From assembly GCA_005656395.1 (NCBI GenBank), contig SRSI01000043.1:434001-498000 (forward strand): 64,000 nucleotides of DNA. The letters run 5' to 3'. Source of the DNA: Strongyloides papillosus. Lineage: Eukaryota; Nematoda; Chromadorea; Rhabditida; Strongyloididae. The notes under the pieces were generated by a model. It did no database searches. It saw nothing but the letters and a program-made list of their open reading frames with translations, and was not told the origin of the DNA. A program made the position numbers and the translations under genes. Positions 1 to 13,615 of this stretch are shown here, piece by piece (position 1 is the first letter of the stretch; the number at the start of each line of letters is the position of its first letter).

Positions 1-3000
1 GACACATGGAAAAAAACATATAAATATTAGTAAGTGCCATATTGTACACCATTTCCAATTTAGGATGTTATTTTCTTGGCGCGCTTTCTCATTGATTTAA
101 AGTGTTAGTGTATTTGTTTTTTTTTACATTTACTTTTTCTAGTATTTCAATAAACTTCTGAACTGGAGATGCTCCAAAACGGAGAGAATATTGTGATAGT
201 AAAGTTAATGTAGATTTTGTTTTGGCATTTCAATTGTACTAGTATTTTTCTGGATGTATTAAAGAAAGTGGAGCTGAAAGAATGTATGTTTTGATTGAAT
301 ATATATGTGAATCCGTATACCGCCCATGATTACATATTATTTACATTTTTTCCACATTTTTTACTAGGTTGTACATCTTTGTTGGATTAATACTGTGGTA
401 ATTTTTATTTCAATTAAATACTAGATTCTTTAATGACTGTCTTATAACGAATTTGATAATCATAAATAAGATAAAAATTGTCATCTAATTTAGTTTTTGT
501 TGTCGTGTTGTACAATAAAGTAGTCATTTAGCAATGACCAAACATACATTCATATAGACGCCCTTGCTTGAATCTTCTTTATACGTAGAATTTGACGTTT
601 AGTGAATATCTCCATCCTATGTATCTGTTTGAGTCACGGTTGTAGACATCTCATTATACATGATTATGTTGTTAATTATAGTTAGAGGGTCATGTAAGTT
701 ACACTAACTCCTATGAGCCATTTTTTATGATAGAATATGTGTTACCAGGAGCGTCTGGACATTCCTCTTTCAATTATCATTGATACCATTTTGATTCACT
801 TCCTTCTATTTCTTAGAATATTGCTAAAATAAAAGGCTAGCTTCATGTAAAAATAGCAGTTTTCTAACAACGGACGGTTGTACTCAGTAATGCAATCTTT
901 GATTTATTTTTTAGTTTTATAAACAGTAGATGAGTTATTGCACACTACGTTCTTAGGGACGTCGATTTTCATCAATATTATCACTTATATGCCAATATAG
1001 TCTTAACGATTATTTTACTCATGTTTGTATTTAAGAAGTTACAGGTTGAGGGTACTACTTTAACCTCGAGGGAATTACTTTGTCAGTTCTTATTTTTGAC
1101 ATATGAAAAACAAACATATAAATATTAGTAGGTGCCTTTATTATTATCCACCATTTCCCATAGGAAGTGTACTTTTTTTGGCGCGTTTCCACATTGATTA
1201 TCCTAGTTAATCATTAAAGCAATAATGCGTTTCCTTATTTCTATATTTACTTTTTTTAAGTGCTGCTAAAAACTTCGGAGCTAGAGATGGTGCGAAATAG
1301 GAGAGAATGTTTCCAAAATCAAGTTAGCGTAGGTTTTGATATCTCAGTTGCACTAATCTTTTATTTCTAGGTGTTTCATTTTCTATGGACGCAGTTGAAA
1401 AGAATGGGGCCGAAGGGGAGAGTAAGTTTTGATTAAAATATATTTAAATCCGTATACCACCCACAATAACATATTAAGTACTATTTTCCTACGTTTTTTT
1501 ATTAGATACCCTTCCTTGAATTTTATTTATATATAGAAGTTTACATTTACTGAATATCTCCATCCTATGTATTTGTCTGAATCACGGTTATAAAAATATC
1601 ATTAAACTTGATTAGATTGTTATTTAAATTTAGAGGGTCTGCAGTTATGCTAACTACCATAGACTGTTTCGTACAATAGAATATATATGTGTTACTCAAA
1701 AGCATCTACAATTCTTCCTTTAAAATTATTTAGGTGTTGTTAACAACAATTTAATTCTGTAGGCCTTTTTTGGGGTATTTAAACTTGAAGTAGTAAATTT
1801 CTTTGGCTGTCATTTTTCTGATCAACATTAAAAAGAAAGATCAAATTTATTATTGCTTCACGTCCTTTTATTTCTTATGTTGTTATAGGATCAAATGTTA
1901 CCCTCTTGTAAAATAATTACACTAGTATATGTAGTTCTTGATTTGTATTCTATTTTCATAAGCATTAGATGAGTTTTTTACATTCTTCATTCTTAAGGAC
2001 GTTAATTTCTATTTGATCTATTACCTCGAATATTATTATATGTCGTTATTCATGTTTAAACTAAGTTGTATATTGAGAGTACTACATTTACCCCTTGAGG
2101 GAATTACTTTGCAAGTTTTTACTTTTGACATGTGGGAAAAAAACATTTAAATGTATTAGTAGATGCCATATTATACACCATTTCTCATATGAGGTTTTTT
2201 TTTGACGCCTTACCTCATTGATTACCATAGTAAATCATGAAAGCATTAAATACATTTTTTTTATTATATCATTATTTACATTTTCTTTAGTACTGTTAGA
2301 AGAAACTGCTGAACTGGAGATGCTGCCAAATAGGGAATAATATTATGAAAATCAAGTTAACGTAGGTTTTGTTTTGATACTTCGGTTGTACTAATCTTTT
2401 ATTTCTTTTTCTTAGTATTTGAATTTCTCAGGATGCAATTAAAATAATGGAACTAGAGGAATGTAAATTTTAATAGAAAATATACTTGAATCCTTATACC
2501 ACACACGAATACATATTAGTTCCTGTTTTTTTTCACATTTTTTACCAGAATGTACGTCTTTGTTGTATTTACTACTACCTTTATACCTTGGTGATTTTTA
2601 TTTTAAGTACATTAATAACTTTGCACATATTTATTTAGATCACCTTGCCTGAATTTTTTTTATACATAAAAGTTTATGTTAACTGAATATCTCCATCTCG
2701 TGTATTCATTTGAATCGCCGTTGTTGATGTCTCATTGTACATGATTATACGATTACTTAGAATTTAAAGGATCTGTAGGTTACATTAACTCCTACGGTTT
2801 ATTTTATATACTAGAATATGTGTTATCAGGAGCATCTACACTTTTTCCTTCAAAATTACTTAGGTATTGTTGACACCAATTTGGTTTTGCAGGTATTTTC
2901 TCAGGAATATCTCAATTATACTAGTAAATTTCTATCGGTTATCATTTTCTAATTCAAAATTTGATGTAGTGTAAATTTCTTTTAAAAACTATATATTGCC

Positions 3001-6000
3001 TTACGTCATCGTTTTATTGCTTAGAATTGTTACAATAGTAGAATGTTGTCTTGACTTCTTTTTTAATTTTATAAACACCAGATGAATTCTTGTACTCTGC
3101 AATCTTTTCAGAACGTCAATTTTCAATTATCTATTACCCCGATATTATTATATGCCGATATTATTTTGACTACTTTTTTATTCATGTTTAAACTAATTAA
3201 GGGTACTACTTTGTCCTCGAGAGCATTTTTTTTGTAACTTTTTTTTACCCTTGACATGTGGAAAAAAAACATTATAAATATTACTAGTTGCCATATTATA
3301 CGCTATTTCCCATAAGAAGTCTTTTTTTTGGCACGTCTTTCTCATTGATTATCGTGGTTAATCATAAAATTAATTTCCTTATTTTTATATTTCCTTTTTT
3401 TTAGTGCTGGTGAAAGCTTCTGAGAGTTTGAGATGCTGCAAAATAGAAAACGATGTTATCAGAATCAAATTAGTGTAGGTTTTTCCTTGATATCTCCATT
3501 TTGGTAACCCTTTATTTCTTAGTATTTGAATTTTCCTGAATGCAGTTGAAAGAATAGAGCTGAAGAAATGTAAGTTTTAATTAAAAAATATATTTATGTC
3601 TTTATACCACCCACCGTTAGATATTAAATACTACTTTTCACATTTTTTATTAGATTATACATTTATATAAGTAGATACTCTCGCCTGAATCTTCTTTACA
3701 TGTAGAAGTTGACGTTTTCTGAATATATATCTCTATCCCATATCTTCATCTTAATCGCGGTTGTGGACATCTCGTTAATCATGATTATGGTATTATTTAG
3801 AACTTTATAGGGTCCGTAGGTTACGTTATATCTTCTATGGTCTATTTAAGCACTAGAATACGTATTACTGGAACCATCTACCCTTCTTTCTTTAAGATTA
3901 CTTAGGTATTGTTGGCAATAGTTTCGTTTTGTAGGTCTTTCTCAGGAATATCATAATTGTACTAGTAAATTCCTTTGGTTATCATTTTTTCTGATCAAGA
4001 TTTGATGCTGTGTAAGTCTTTTTTTAAACTATATTGGTCCACGCTGTCGTTTTATTGTTTATATATTGTTACAAAAGTAGTGCTTTATCTTGACTTGTTA
4101 TTTAATTTTATAAACAGTAGACGAATTCTTATATTCTCCATTCTTAAGAACGTCACTTTTCATTGATCTACTACCTCAATATCATTATATACTGATATTG
4201 TTTTTACTATTTTTTTTATTCAAGCATAAACTAAGTAAGAGTACTATTTTACCCTTGAGGAAATTTTCTTTATACGTTTTATACATTTGAAATGTAAGAA
4301 AAAACATTTAAATATTAGTAAGTGCCATATTATACACCATTTCCCATAGGAAGTATACTTTTTTTGGCGCGTTTTCTCATTGATTAAAATCATCCATGCA
4401 TTCTTCTTTTTTAATATTTAATTTTTTTAATGTTGCAAGAAACTTCTGTGCTGGAGATGCTGCAAATGGGAGACATTATTGTGAGAATCAGGTTAATGTA
4501 GGTTTTGTTTTGTGTTTCGGCTGTACCAATCTTTTATTTCTTAGTATTTGGATTTCTCTGGATTCAGTCTGAAGAATGGAGGTGAAAGAGAATGTAAGTT
4601 TTAATTAAAAAGTTTATTTATATGTGTAGTATACTACCCAAAATCGCATATTAAGTGCTGTTTTCCTATATTCTTTTTACAAGTCTGTACATCTCTTTGC
4701 ATCCATACTTTCATACTACTGTGGTGATTTTTATTTAAGTTAACGCTAGATTCTTTAGTGATTTTGCATACTCCTCTTACTTGAATCTTATTTGGACATA
4801 AAAGTTGACGTTTGGTGAATATCTCTAATTATTGTTTGATTTATATTGTTATTAGATAGTAAGAAGGTCCTTGGGTTACATAATTAACTCTTATAGATTA
4901 TTTTATACATTAAAATATCTGTTACTAGAATCATCTAAACTTCTTTCTTTGGAATTACTTTGGTATAATTTACACAAATTTGGTTTTATAGGTATTTGAT
5001 AAAGTAGACCTTTTTAAAACTACTAAGCAAATTTACTTTTGATTCACGTTCTTTTTTCCTTAGATTATTGCTAAAATAAGAAACTAGCTTCATGTAGAAT
5101 AGCAATTTTTTTAACTATGCACAGTTATACTAGTAATGTGATTTTTTACTTATTTTTTTGTTTCATAAACAGTAAATAAGTTTTTATACTTTGCATTCTT
5201 GAGAACATCAACTTCCATTGATCTATTGCCTTATTATTATTTTTATGCCGATATTGATTTTAATACTTTTTATTCATGTATGTAACAAGTTACATGTTGA
5301 GAGTACTACTTTTACCCTTGGGACAATTTGCTTTATATGTTCTATACCTCTGACATGTGGGAAAAAAACATTTAAATATGGTAGGTGCCATATTATACAC
5401 TATTTCCCATATTAGATGTAGTTTTTTTTGGCGCGTTCCCTCATTGATTATCGTGGTTAATCATTGAAGCATTGATGGATTTTCTTATTTTATATTTACT
5501 TTTTTTAGTGCTGCAAAGAAACTTCTGTGCTGGAGATGCTGTAAATAGGAGAAAATATTGTGAAAATCAAATTGATGTAGGTTTTGTTTTGATATTTCGG
5601 TTGTACTCATTTTTTCTAGGTGTTCCAATTTCTCTGGATGTAGTTGAAAGAATGGAGCTGAAGGAGAATGTAAGTTTTAGTTAAAAAAATATATTTACAT
5701 GCGTATACCACTCATAATTACATATTGGATACTATTTTCCCACATTTTTTTGCAAGGTTATACATTTTTGTTGCATTCCATATTTGATACTAGATTCTTT
5801 AGTGATTTTCCATACATTCATGTGAATATACTCTTATTTGGAACTTTTTATATACAATAATTGACGTTCACTGAGTATCTTCATCTTGGTTTATTCGTCT
5901 GAATCGCGTATGTGGAAATCTTATTATATATGATTGAGATCTGTAGTTACATTAATTCTTACGAGTTATTTTTCACGCCAAATTGAATCTGTATTACCTG

Positions 6001-8406
6001 AAACATCCACGCTTCGGTTCTGTATGTCGTTCACAGAAATATATTTTAACTTAAAGTAGTAGATTCCTTTAGTTACCACTTTTTTTAATAAAATTAAAAA
6101 TAAAAATCAAATTTATTATTGCTTCACGTCATTTTATCTCTTAAGTTGTTATAAGGTAGAATTTTATCGTCTTGTAGAATAGTAACTTTTTTTAACTACT
6201 CAAAATTAAACTAGTATATATGGAATTCTTGGTTTGTTTTTTATTTTTATGAGCAGTAGATAAGGTTTTAAACTTATGCATTCTTAAGAACGTCAATTTT
6301 CATTGATCTTGTTGCCTCATTATTATTATTTTTATGCCGAGATTGATTTAAATATTTTTTTATTCGTCTTTGCAATAAGTTACATGTAGACGGTACTACT
6401 TTACCCTTGAGGAAATTACTCGGTCAGTTTTTACTTTTGACGTGTGGGAAAAAACATTTAAATACTAGTAGTTTCTGTATTATACATCATTTCCCATATG
6501 AGGTGTAGTTTTTTTTGGCGCGTTTCCCCATTGATTATCGTGGTCAATCATAAAAGTATTACTAGATATTTCATTTTATGTTTACTTTTATAGTGCTGCT
6601 AAAAGCTTCTGAGTTGGAGATGCTGCAAATGGGGGACATTATTGTGAGAAGCAGGCTGTAATGTAGGTTTTGTTTTGATGCTTCGGTTGTACTGATATTT
6701 TATTTCTTAGTATTTATATTTCTCTGGATGCAGTCTGAAGAATGGAGCTGAAGGGGAATGTAAGTTTTAATTAAAAAGTATATTTATATCTGTGGTATAC
6801 TACCTACAATCGCATATTAAGTACTGTTTTCCCATATTTTTTATTAGTTTCTACGTCTCCATACATCCATACTTTCGTACTGTGGTGATTTTTATTTAGG
6901 TTAGTGTTAGATTCTTTAAAGACTTTGTATACTCCTTTTACTTGAACCTTATTTGAACATAGAAGTTAACGTTTACTGGATATCTAATTATGCTTGATTA
7001 TATTGTTATTTAAATAGTTATAAGGTTCTTAGGTTATATTAACTCCTATAAGTTATTTTATACACTAGAATATCTGTTATCAGGAACACTCCTACTTTTT
7101 TCTATTTAAAATTACTTAGGTAGGTATTGTTAAACCCATTTTGGTTTTGTACGTATTTGATGCAATGAATCTTTTTAAAACGATTTAAAAAATCTATTTT
7201 TGATTCACATCCTTTTATTTCTTAACTTATTAAAAAAGTAGAATGTTAGCTTCATATAAAATGATAATATTTTTAACTGTGCATAGTCATGCTAATGTAT
7301 GCTATTCTTGATTTACTCTTTAATTTCATAAATGGTATATAGGTTCTTATAGTCTCTATTCTTAAAAATGCCAATTTTAAATGGTCCATTGCCTCAATAT
7401 TACTTATCATATACCGATATATTGTCTTAACGATTATTTTATTAATGTTTATACTGAGTTACATGTTGACAGTACTATTTTACCCTTGGGGAATTTTCTT
7501 TATAAGTTTTACACCTTTGACATGTGGGAAAAAACATTTAAATATTAATAGGTGCTATATTATGCATCATTTCCCATATGATATGTAGTTTTTTTTGGCG
7601 CGTTTCCTCATTGATTATCCTAGTTTTAATCTTGAAAGCATAATACATTTTATTTTTTTTATCATATTTACTTTTCTAGTGCTGTTAGCAGAAACTGCTG
7701 AGCCGGAGATGTTGCAGAATAGGAAAGAATATTGTGAGAATCAAATTTATGTAGGTTTTGTTTCGATATCTCGGTTGTATTAATTTTTTATTTCTAGATG
7801 TTTCAATTTCTCTTGATGTAGTTGAAAGAATGGAGCTGAAGGGATGTAAGTTTTAGTTAGAGAATATATTTAAATCCGTATATACCGCCGATGATCATAT
7901 GTTAGTTTAGCCATTTTTGCTAGTTTGACCATTTGTATGTAGATCCCTTTGCTTGAATCTTCATTATTATATAGAAAGTGACATCTACTGAATATCTCCA
8001 TCTCGTATATTTATCTGAACCACGGTTGTGGACATCTCTTATTACAGTTAATAAGATTGTTATTTTGTAGTTTAGGTTACATTAACCCCCATTTGTTATT
8101 TTATATGGTAGAATGAAGATGTGTTATTAGAGGTATCTACACTTATATCTTATCTTACAATTGTATTAATATAAAATTTATTTCATGGTTCTTCCCATGG
8201 AGCATTTAACTAGTTTGAGGTACTTAATATTACTTTATTATATTAACTATTAATAAAAAAAACATTACAATAAGTTTTAATATTGTTTATTTATTTCATT
8301 TTAGTGTATTTCCACGGATCAGACTTTAAATTAATCGGATGCTGAAGGTCGGTGTGTATATCTACATCATGGAGACTGAAACCGCTAGGATGGAGTTTCC
8401 TTGTGC
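1..8406. repeat. Tandem array of ~1.03-1.12 kb units, forward copies
   Basis: Eight diverged head-to-tail units run through this stretch. A handy landmark is the T-run followed by ggcgcg (or a variant), seen near 76, 1177, 2212, 3329, 4364, 5429, 6515 and 7595, giving spacings of roughly 1035-1117 bp. Each unit has the same order of blocks: a gacatgtgggaaaaaacat block, a cccatatgag block, the ggcgcg landmark, a block around gagatgctgcaaatagg, a block around gaatggagctgaagg followed by gtaagtttt, and a long A+T-rich remainder. Units differ by many substitutions and small indels, so the array is old even though its inverted copy is young. The window starts inside a unit, so the array probably continues to the left. 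No convincing protein gene is present. Confidence 0.9.
3226..8406. repeat. Left arm of giant palindrome
   Basis: This segment is repeated in inverted orientation at 9519-13615. Long stretches are identical by eye, for example 3665-3830 against 13010-13180 and 8260-8389 against 9535-9660, with only scattered single-base changes. At the outer end the match breaks near 3226/13615, where the partner becomes a different, diverged repeat unit. At the inner end identity decays over about 17 bp beyond 8389. The arm covers about five repeat units. Mirror positions add up to 17924 close to the centre and to about 16835 further out, because one unit is missing from the right arm. Confidence 0.92.
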
Positions 8407-9518
8407 TTTCTTCAAGGCTCTTCCTACACCACGTGCCACTCTAGCTCCAGGATGTCCCAGATGCAATCTCATTCATTGCCCGTGTCACTCTTGGAAACAC
8501 GGCTACTCACCAGTATGCTTCTGTCTTCTGTAGTGATTAGCTTCGTCACGGAATCAATATTTATTCCCACGGTTGACAAGAGATGAAGTTTGAATGCACA
8601 AAAACACATTTAGATGGTAAATCATGATGTATCGCCTTCCTTTACCATTTGTACCAGCTCTCATTACTCTATTCCGACCAAAAGAAACACTGGCAAATTT
8701 TTACAGGGACTAGAAGAATAACAAAACTTTAAACGATTCACAATTCATTCGAAATGGAAAACAACAAACTTATCCCAATGTAAATAAAGATGGGTGCCAA
8801 ACACGATTGGTATATTCTACACCACAATAAAAAAATTTAAAACACAACCAACTGAAAAAAAATACACAAAGAAACAATGCAAATGATTCAGAATATAAAG
8901 CGAGTAAGCAAATCTCGCAAAGATTCGATAGTGAAAAGTACCATTAATAAATAATTTCCTAAAAACAGCATCTATCAAGAATCAACAAACGCTCGTAACC
9001 TCCATAGAAATGAACTGGTCTACCATATGTCCAAGATTTCTGCAAATCTACACTAACTTCTCCATTTACCACATATCCAAAGTTCCATCATTGCTTTTGG
9101 TTACACGTTTAAGTTTTCAAACACTGATGGTACTGGAGTTCTCAATTTCATATCCATACTATCTTAATTATTTTATATCAATTGTTTACCTAAATGAGTG
9201 GTTGTTATTATTTTAATATATATATATATCAAGAACTATAGATTGTATGGTCTACACAAAGACCCAATTTTTCATATAACTGGAGACCCTCATATACGTG
9301 CAGAAACCATAGTAATTAAAACTAAGAATCTTATTTGTGTAGAATCCGTAATATATATATATAATTAAAAACTGGAGATTATGCACATTCATAAATGAAG
9401 ATACTATAAAAATACAAGAACACGGACAACGGAAATACATACAATGAAGAGGGAAGACATTAAAAACACCAAATATAAATAAACGAAACAAAATAATAAT
9501 AATAAATTAGTTGTCATT
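8407..9518. other. Unique spacer between palindrome arms
   Basis: This 1.1-kb stretch separates the two arms and has no counterpart in the repeat units. It is A+T-rich, with short TA runs near 9220 and 9355. The short open frames here have no recognisable features and I see no gene. The arm boundary is gradual: the first 17 bases or so of the spacer side still align imperfectly with the opposite edge. Confidence 0.75.
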
Positions 9519-12500
9519 GCACAAGAAACCCCATCTTAGCGGTTTCAGTCTCCATGATGTAGATATACACACCGACCTTCAGCATCCGATTAATTTAAAG
9601 TCTGATCCGTGGAAATACACTAAAATGAAATAAATAAACAATATTAAAACTTATTGTAATGTTTTTTTTATTAATAGTTAATATAATAAAGTAATATTAA
9701 GTACCTCAAACTAGTTAAATGCTCCATGGGAAGAACCATGAAATAAATTTTATATTAATACAATTGTAAGATAAGATATAAGTGTAGATACCTCTAATAA
9801 CACATCTTCATTCTACCATATAAAATAACAAATGGGGGTTAATGTAACCTAAACTACAAAATAACAATCTTATTAACTGTAATAAGAGATGTCCACAACC
9901 GTGGTTCAGATAAATATACGAGATGGAGATATTCAGTAGATGTCACTTTCTATATAATAATGAAGATTCAAGCAAAGGGATCTACATACAAATGGTCAAA
10001 CTAGCAAAAATGGCTAAACTAACATATGATCATCGGCGGTATATACGGATTTAAATATATTCTCTAACTAAAACTTACATCCCTTCAGCTCCATTCTTTC
10101 AACTACATCAAGAGAAATTGAAACATCTAGAAATAAAAAATTAATACAACCGAGATATCGAAACAAAACCTACATAAATTTGATTCTCACAATATTCTTT
10201 CCTATTCTGCAACATCTCCGGCTCAGCAGTTTCTGCTAACAGCACTAGAAAAGTAAATATGATAAAAAAAATAAAATGTATTATGCTTTCAAGATTAAAA
10301 CTAGGATAATCAATGAGGAAACGCGCCAAAAAAAACTACATATCATATGGGAAATGATGCATAATATAGCACCTATTAATATTTAAATGTTTTTTCCCAC
10401 ATGTCAAAGGTGTAAAACTTATAAAGAAAATTCCCCAAGGGTAAAATAGTACTGTCAACATGTAACTCAGTATAAACATTAATAAAATAATCGTTAAGAC
10501 AATATATCGGTATATGATAAGTAATATTGAGGCAATGGACCATTTAAAATTGGCATTTTTAAGAATAGAGACTATAAGAACCTATATACCATTTATGAAA
10601 TTAAAGAGTAAATCAAGAATAGCATACATTAGCATGACTATGCACAGTTAAAAATATTATCATTTTATATGAAGCTAACATTCTACTTTTTTAATAAGTT
10701 AAGAAATAAAAGGATGTGAATCAAAAATAGATTTTTTAAATCGTTTTAAAAAGATTCATTGCATCAAATACGTACAAAACCAAAATGGGTTTAACAATAC
10801 CTACCTAAGTAATTTTAAATAGAAAAAAGTAGGAGTGTTCCTGATAACAGATATTCTAGTGTATAAAATAACTTATAGGAGTTAATATAACCTAAGAACC
10901 TTATAACTATTTAAATAACAATATAATCAAGCATAATTAGATATCCAGTAAACGTTAACTTCTATGTTCAAATAAGGTTCAAGTAAAAGGAGTATACAAA
11001 GTCTTTAAAGAATCTAACACTAACCTAAATAAAAATCACCAAAGTACGAAAGTATGGATGTAAGGAGACGTAGAAACTAATAAAAAATATGGGAAAACAA
11101 TACTTAATATGCGATTGTAGGTAGTATACCACAGATATAAATATACTTTTTAATTAAAACTTACATTCCCCTTCAGCTCCATTCTTCAGACTGCATCCAG
11201 AGAAATATAAATACTAAGAAATAAAATATCAGTACAACCGAAGCATCAAAACAAAACCTACATTACAGCCTGCTTCTCACAATAATGTCTCCCATTTGCA
11301 GCATCTCCAACTCAGAAGCTTTTAGCAGCACTATAAAAGTAAACATAAGATGAAATATCTAGTAATACTTTTATGATTGACCACGATAATCAATGGGGAA
11401 ACGCGCCAAAAAAAAACTACACCTCATATGGGAAATGATGTATAATACGGAAAGTACTAGTATTTAAATGTTTTTTCCCACACGTCAAAAGTAAAAACTG
11501 ACCGAGTAATTTCCTCAAGGGTAAAGTAGTACCGTCTACATGTAACTTATTGCAAAGACGAATAAAAAATATTTAAATCAATCTCGGCATAAAAATAATA
11601 ATAAGGCAATAGATCAATGGAAGTTGATGTTCTCAAGAATGCAAAGTATAAAAACTTATTTACTGTTTATGAAACAAAAAAATAAGTAAAAAATCACATT
11701 ACTAGTATAACTGTGCATAGTTAAAAAAATTGCTATTCTACATGAGGCTAGTTTCTTATTTTAGCAATAATCTAAGGAAAGAAGAACGTGAATCAAAAGT
11801 AAATTTGCTTAGTAGTTTTAAAAAGGTCTACTTTATCAAATACCTATAAAACCAAATTTGTGTAAATTATACCAAAGTAATTCCAAAGAAAGAAGTTTAG
11901 ATGATTCTAGTAACAGATATTTTAATGTATAAAATAATCTATAAGAGTTAATTATGTAACCCAAGGACCTTCTTACTATCTAATAACAATATAAATCAAA
12001 CAATAATTAGAGATATTCACCAAACGTCAACTTTTATGTCCAAATAAGATTCAAGTAAGAGGAGTATGCAAAATCACTAAAGAATCTAGCGTTAACTTAA
12101 ATAAAAATCACCACAGTTGTATGAAAGTATGGATGCAAAGAGATGTACAGACTTGTAAAAAGAATATAGGAAAACAGCACTTAATATGCGATTTTGGGTA
12201 GTATACTACACATATAAATAAACTTTTTAATTAAAACTTACATTCTCTTTCACCTCCATTCTTCAGACTGAATCCAGAGAAATCCAAATACTAAGAAATA
12301 AAAGATTAGTACAGCCGAAACACAAAACAAAACCTACATTAACCTGATTCTCACAATAATGTCTCCCATTTGCAGCATCTCCAGCACAGAAGTTTCTTGC
12401 AACATTAAAAAAATTAAATATTAAAAAAGAAGAATGCATGGATGATTTTAATCAATGAGAAAACGCGCCAAAAAAAGTATACTTCCTATGGGAAATGGTG

Positions 12501-13615
12501 TATAATATGGCACTTACTAATATTTAAATGTTTTTTCTTACATTTCAAATGTATAAAACGTATAAAGAAAATTTCCTCAAGGGTAAAATAGTACTCTTAC
12601 TTAGTTTATGCTTGAATAAAAAAAATAGTAAAAACAATATCAGTATATAATGATATTGAGGTAGTAGATCAATGAAAAGTGACGTTCTTAAGAATGGAGA
12701 ATATAAGAATTCGTCTACTGTTTATAAAATTAAATAACAAGTCAAGATAAAGCACTACTTTTGTAACAATATATAAACAATAAAACGACAGCGTGGACCA
12801 ATATAGTTTAAAAAAAGACTTACACAGCATCAAATCTTGATCAGAAAAAATGATAACCAAAGGAATTTACTAGTACAATTATGATATTCCTGAGAAAGAC
12901 CTACAAAACGAAACTATTGCCAACAATACCTAAGTAATCTTAAAGAAAGAAGGGTAGATGGTTCCAGTAATACGTATTCTAGTGCTTAAATGGACCATAG
13001 AAGATATAACGTAACCTACGGACCCTATAAAGTTCTAAATAATACCATAATCATGATTAACGAGATGTCCACAACCGCGATTAAGATGAAGATATGGGAT
13101 AGAGATATATATTCAGAAAACGTCAACTTCTACATGTAAAGAAGATTCAGGCGAGAGTATCTACTTATATAAATGTATAATCTAATAAAAAATGTGAAAA
13201 GTAGTATTTAATATCTAACGGTGGGTGGTATAAAGACATAAATATATTTTTTAATTAAAACTTACATTTCTTCAGCTCTATTCTTTCAACTGCATTCAGG
13301 AAAATTCAAATACTAAGAAATAAAGGGTTACCAAAATGGAGATATCAAGGAAAAACCTACACTAATTTGATTCTGATAACATCGTTTTCTATTTTGCAGC
13401 ATCTCAAACTCTCAGAAGCTTTCACCAGCACTAAAAAAAAGAAAATATAAAAATAAGGAAATTAATTTTATGATTAACCACGATAATCAATGAGAAAATG
13501 CGCCAAAAAAAGAGTTCTTATGGGAAATAGCGTATAATATGGCAACTAGTAATATTTATAATGTTTTTTTTCCACATGTCAAGGGTATAAAAGTTACAAA
13601 AAAAATGCCCTCAAG
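9519..13615. repeat. Right arm of giant palindrome (inverted units, one unit short)
   Basis: This is the reverse complement of 3226-8406 except for the loss of 1,089 bp. The inverted landmark (cgcgcc followed by an A-run) is found near 10322, 11402, 12463 and 13499. Sequence mirrors the left arm with coordinate sum 17924 up to about 11585, then switches to sum 16835. The switch lies inside a stretch shared by two neighbouring left-arm units (tttttatgccga at about 5240-5251 and 6329-6340). The right arm therefore looks like a product of recombination between adjacent units. Confidence 0.9.

Noticed and set aside
7595..10329. A 62-residue open frame (MARFLIDY...) present in both palindrome arms, plus a similar 63-residue pair at 3975-4166 and 12669-12860
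   Set aside because: They are paired only because the arms are mirror copies. Other units of the array have stops or indels in the same place, so the frames are not conserved as protein.
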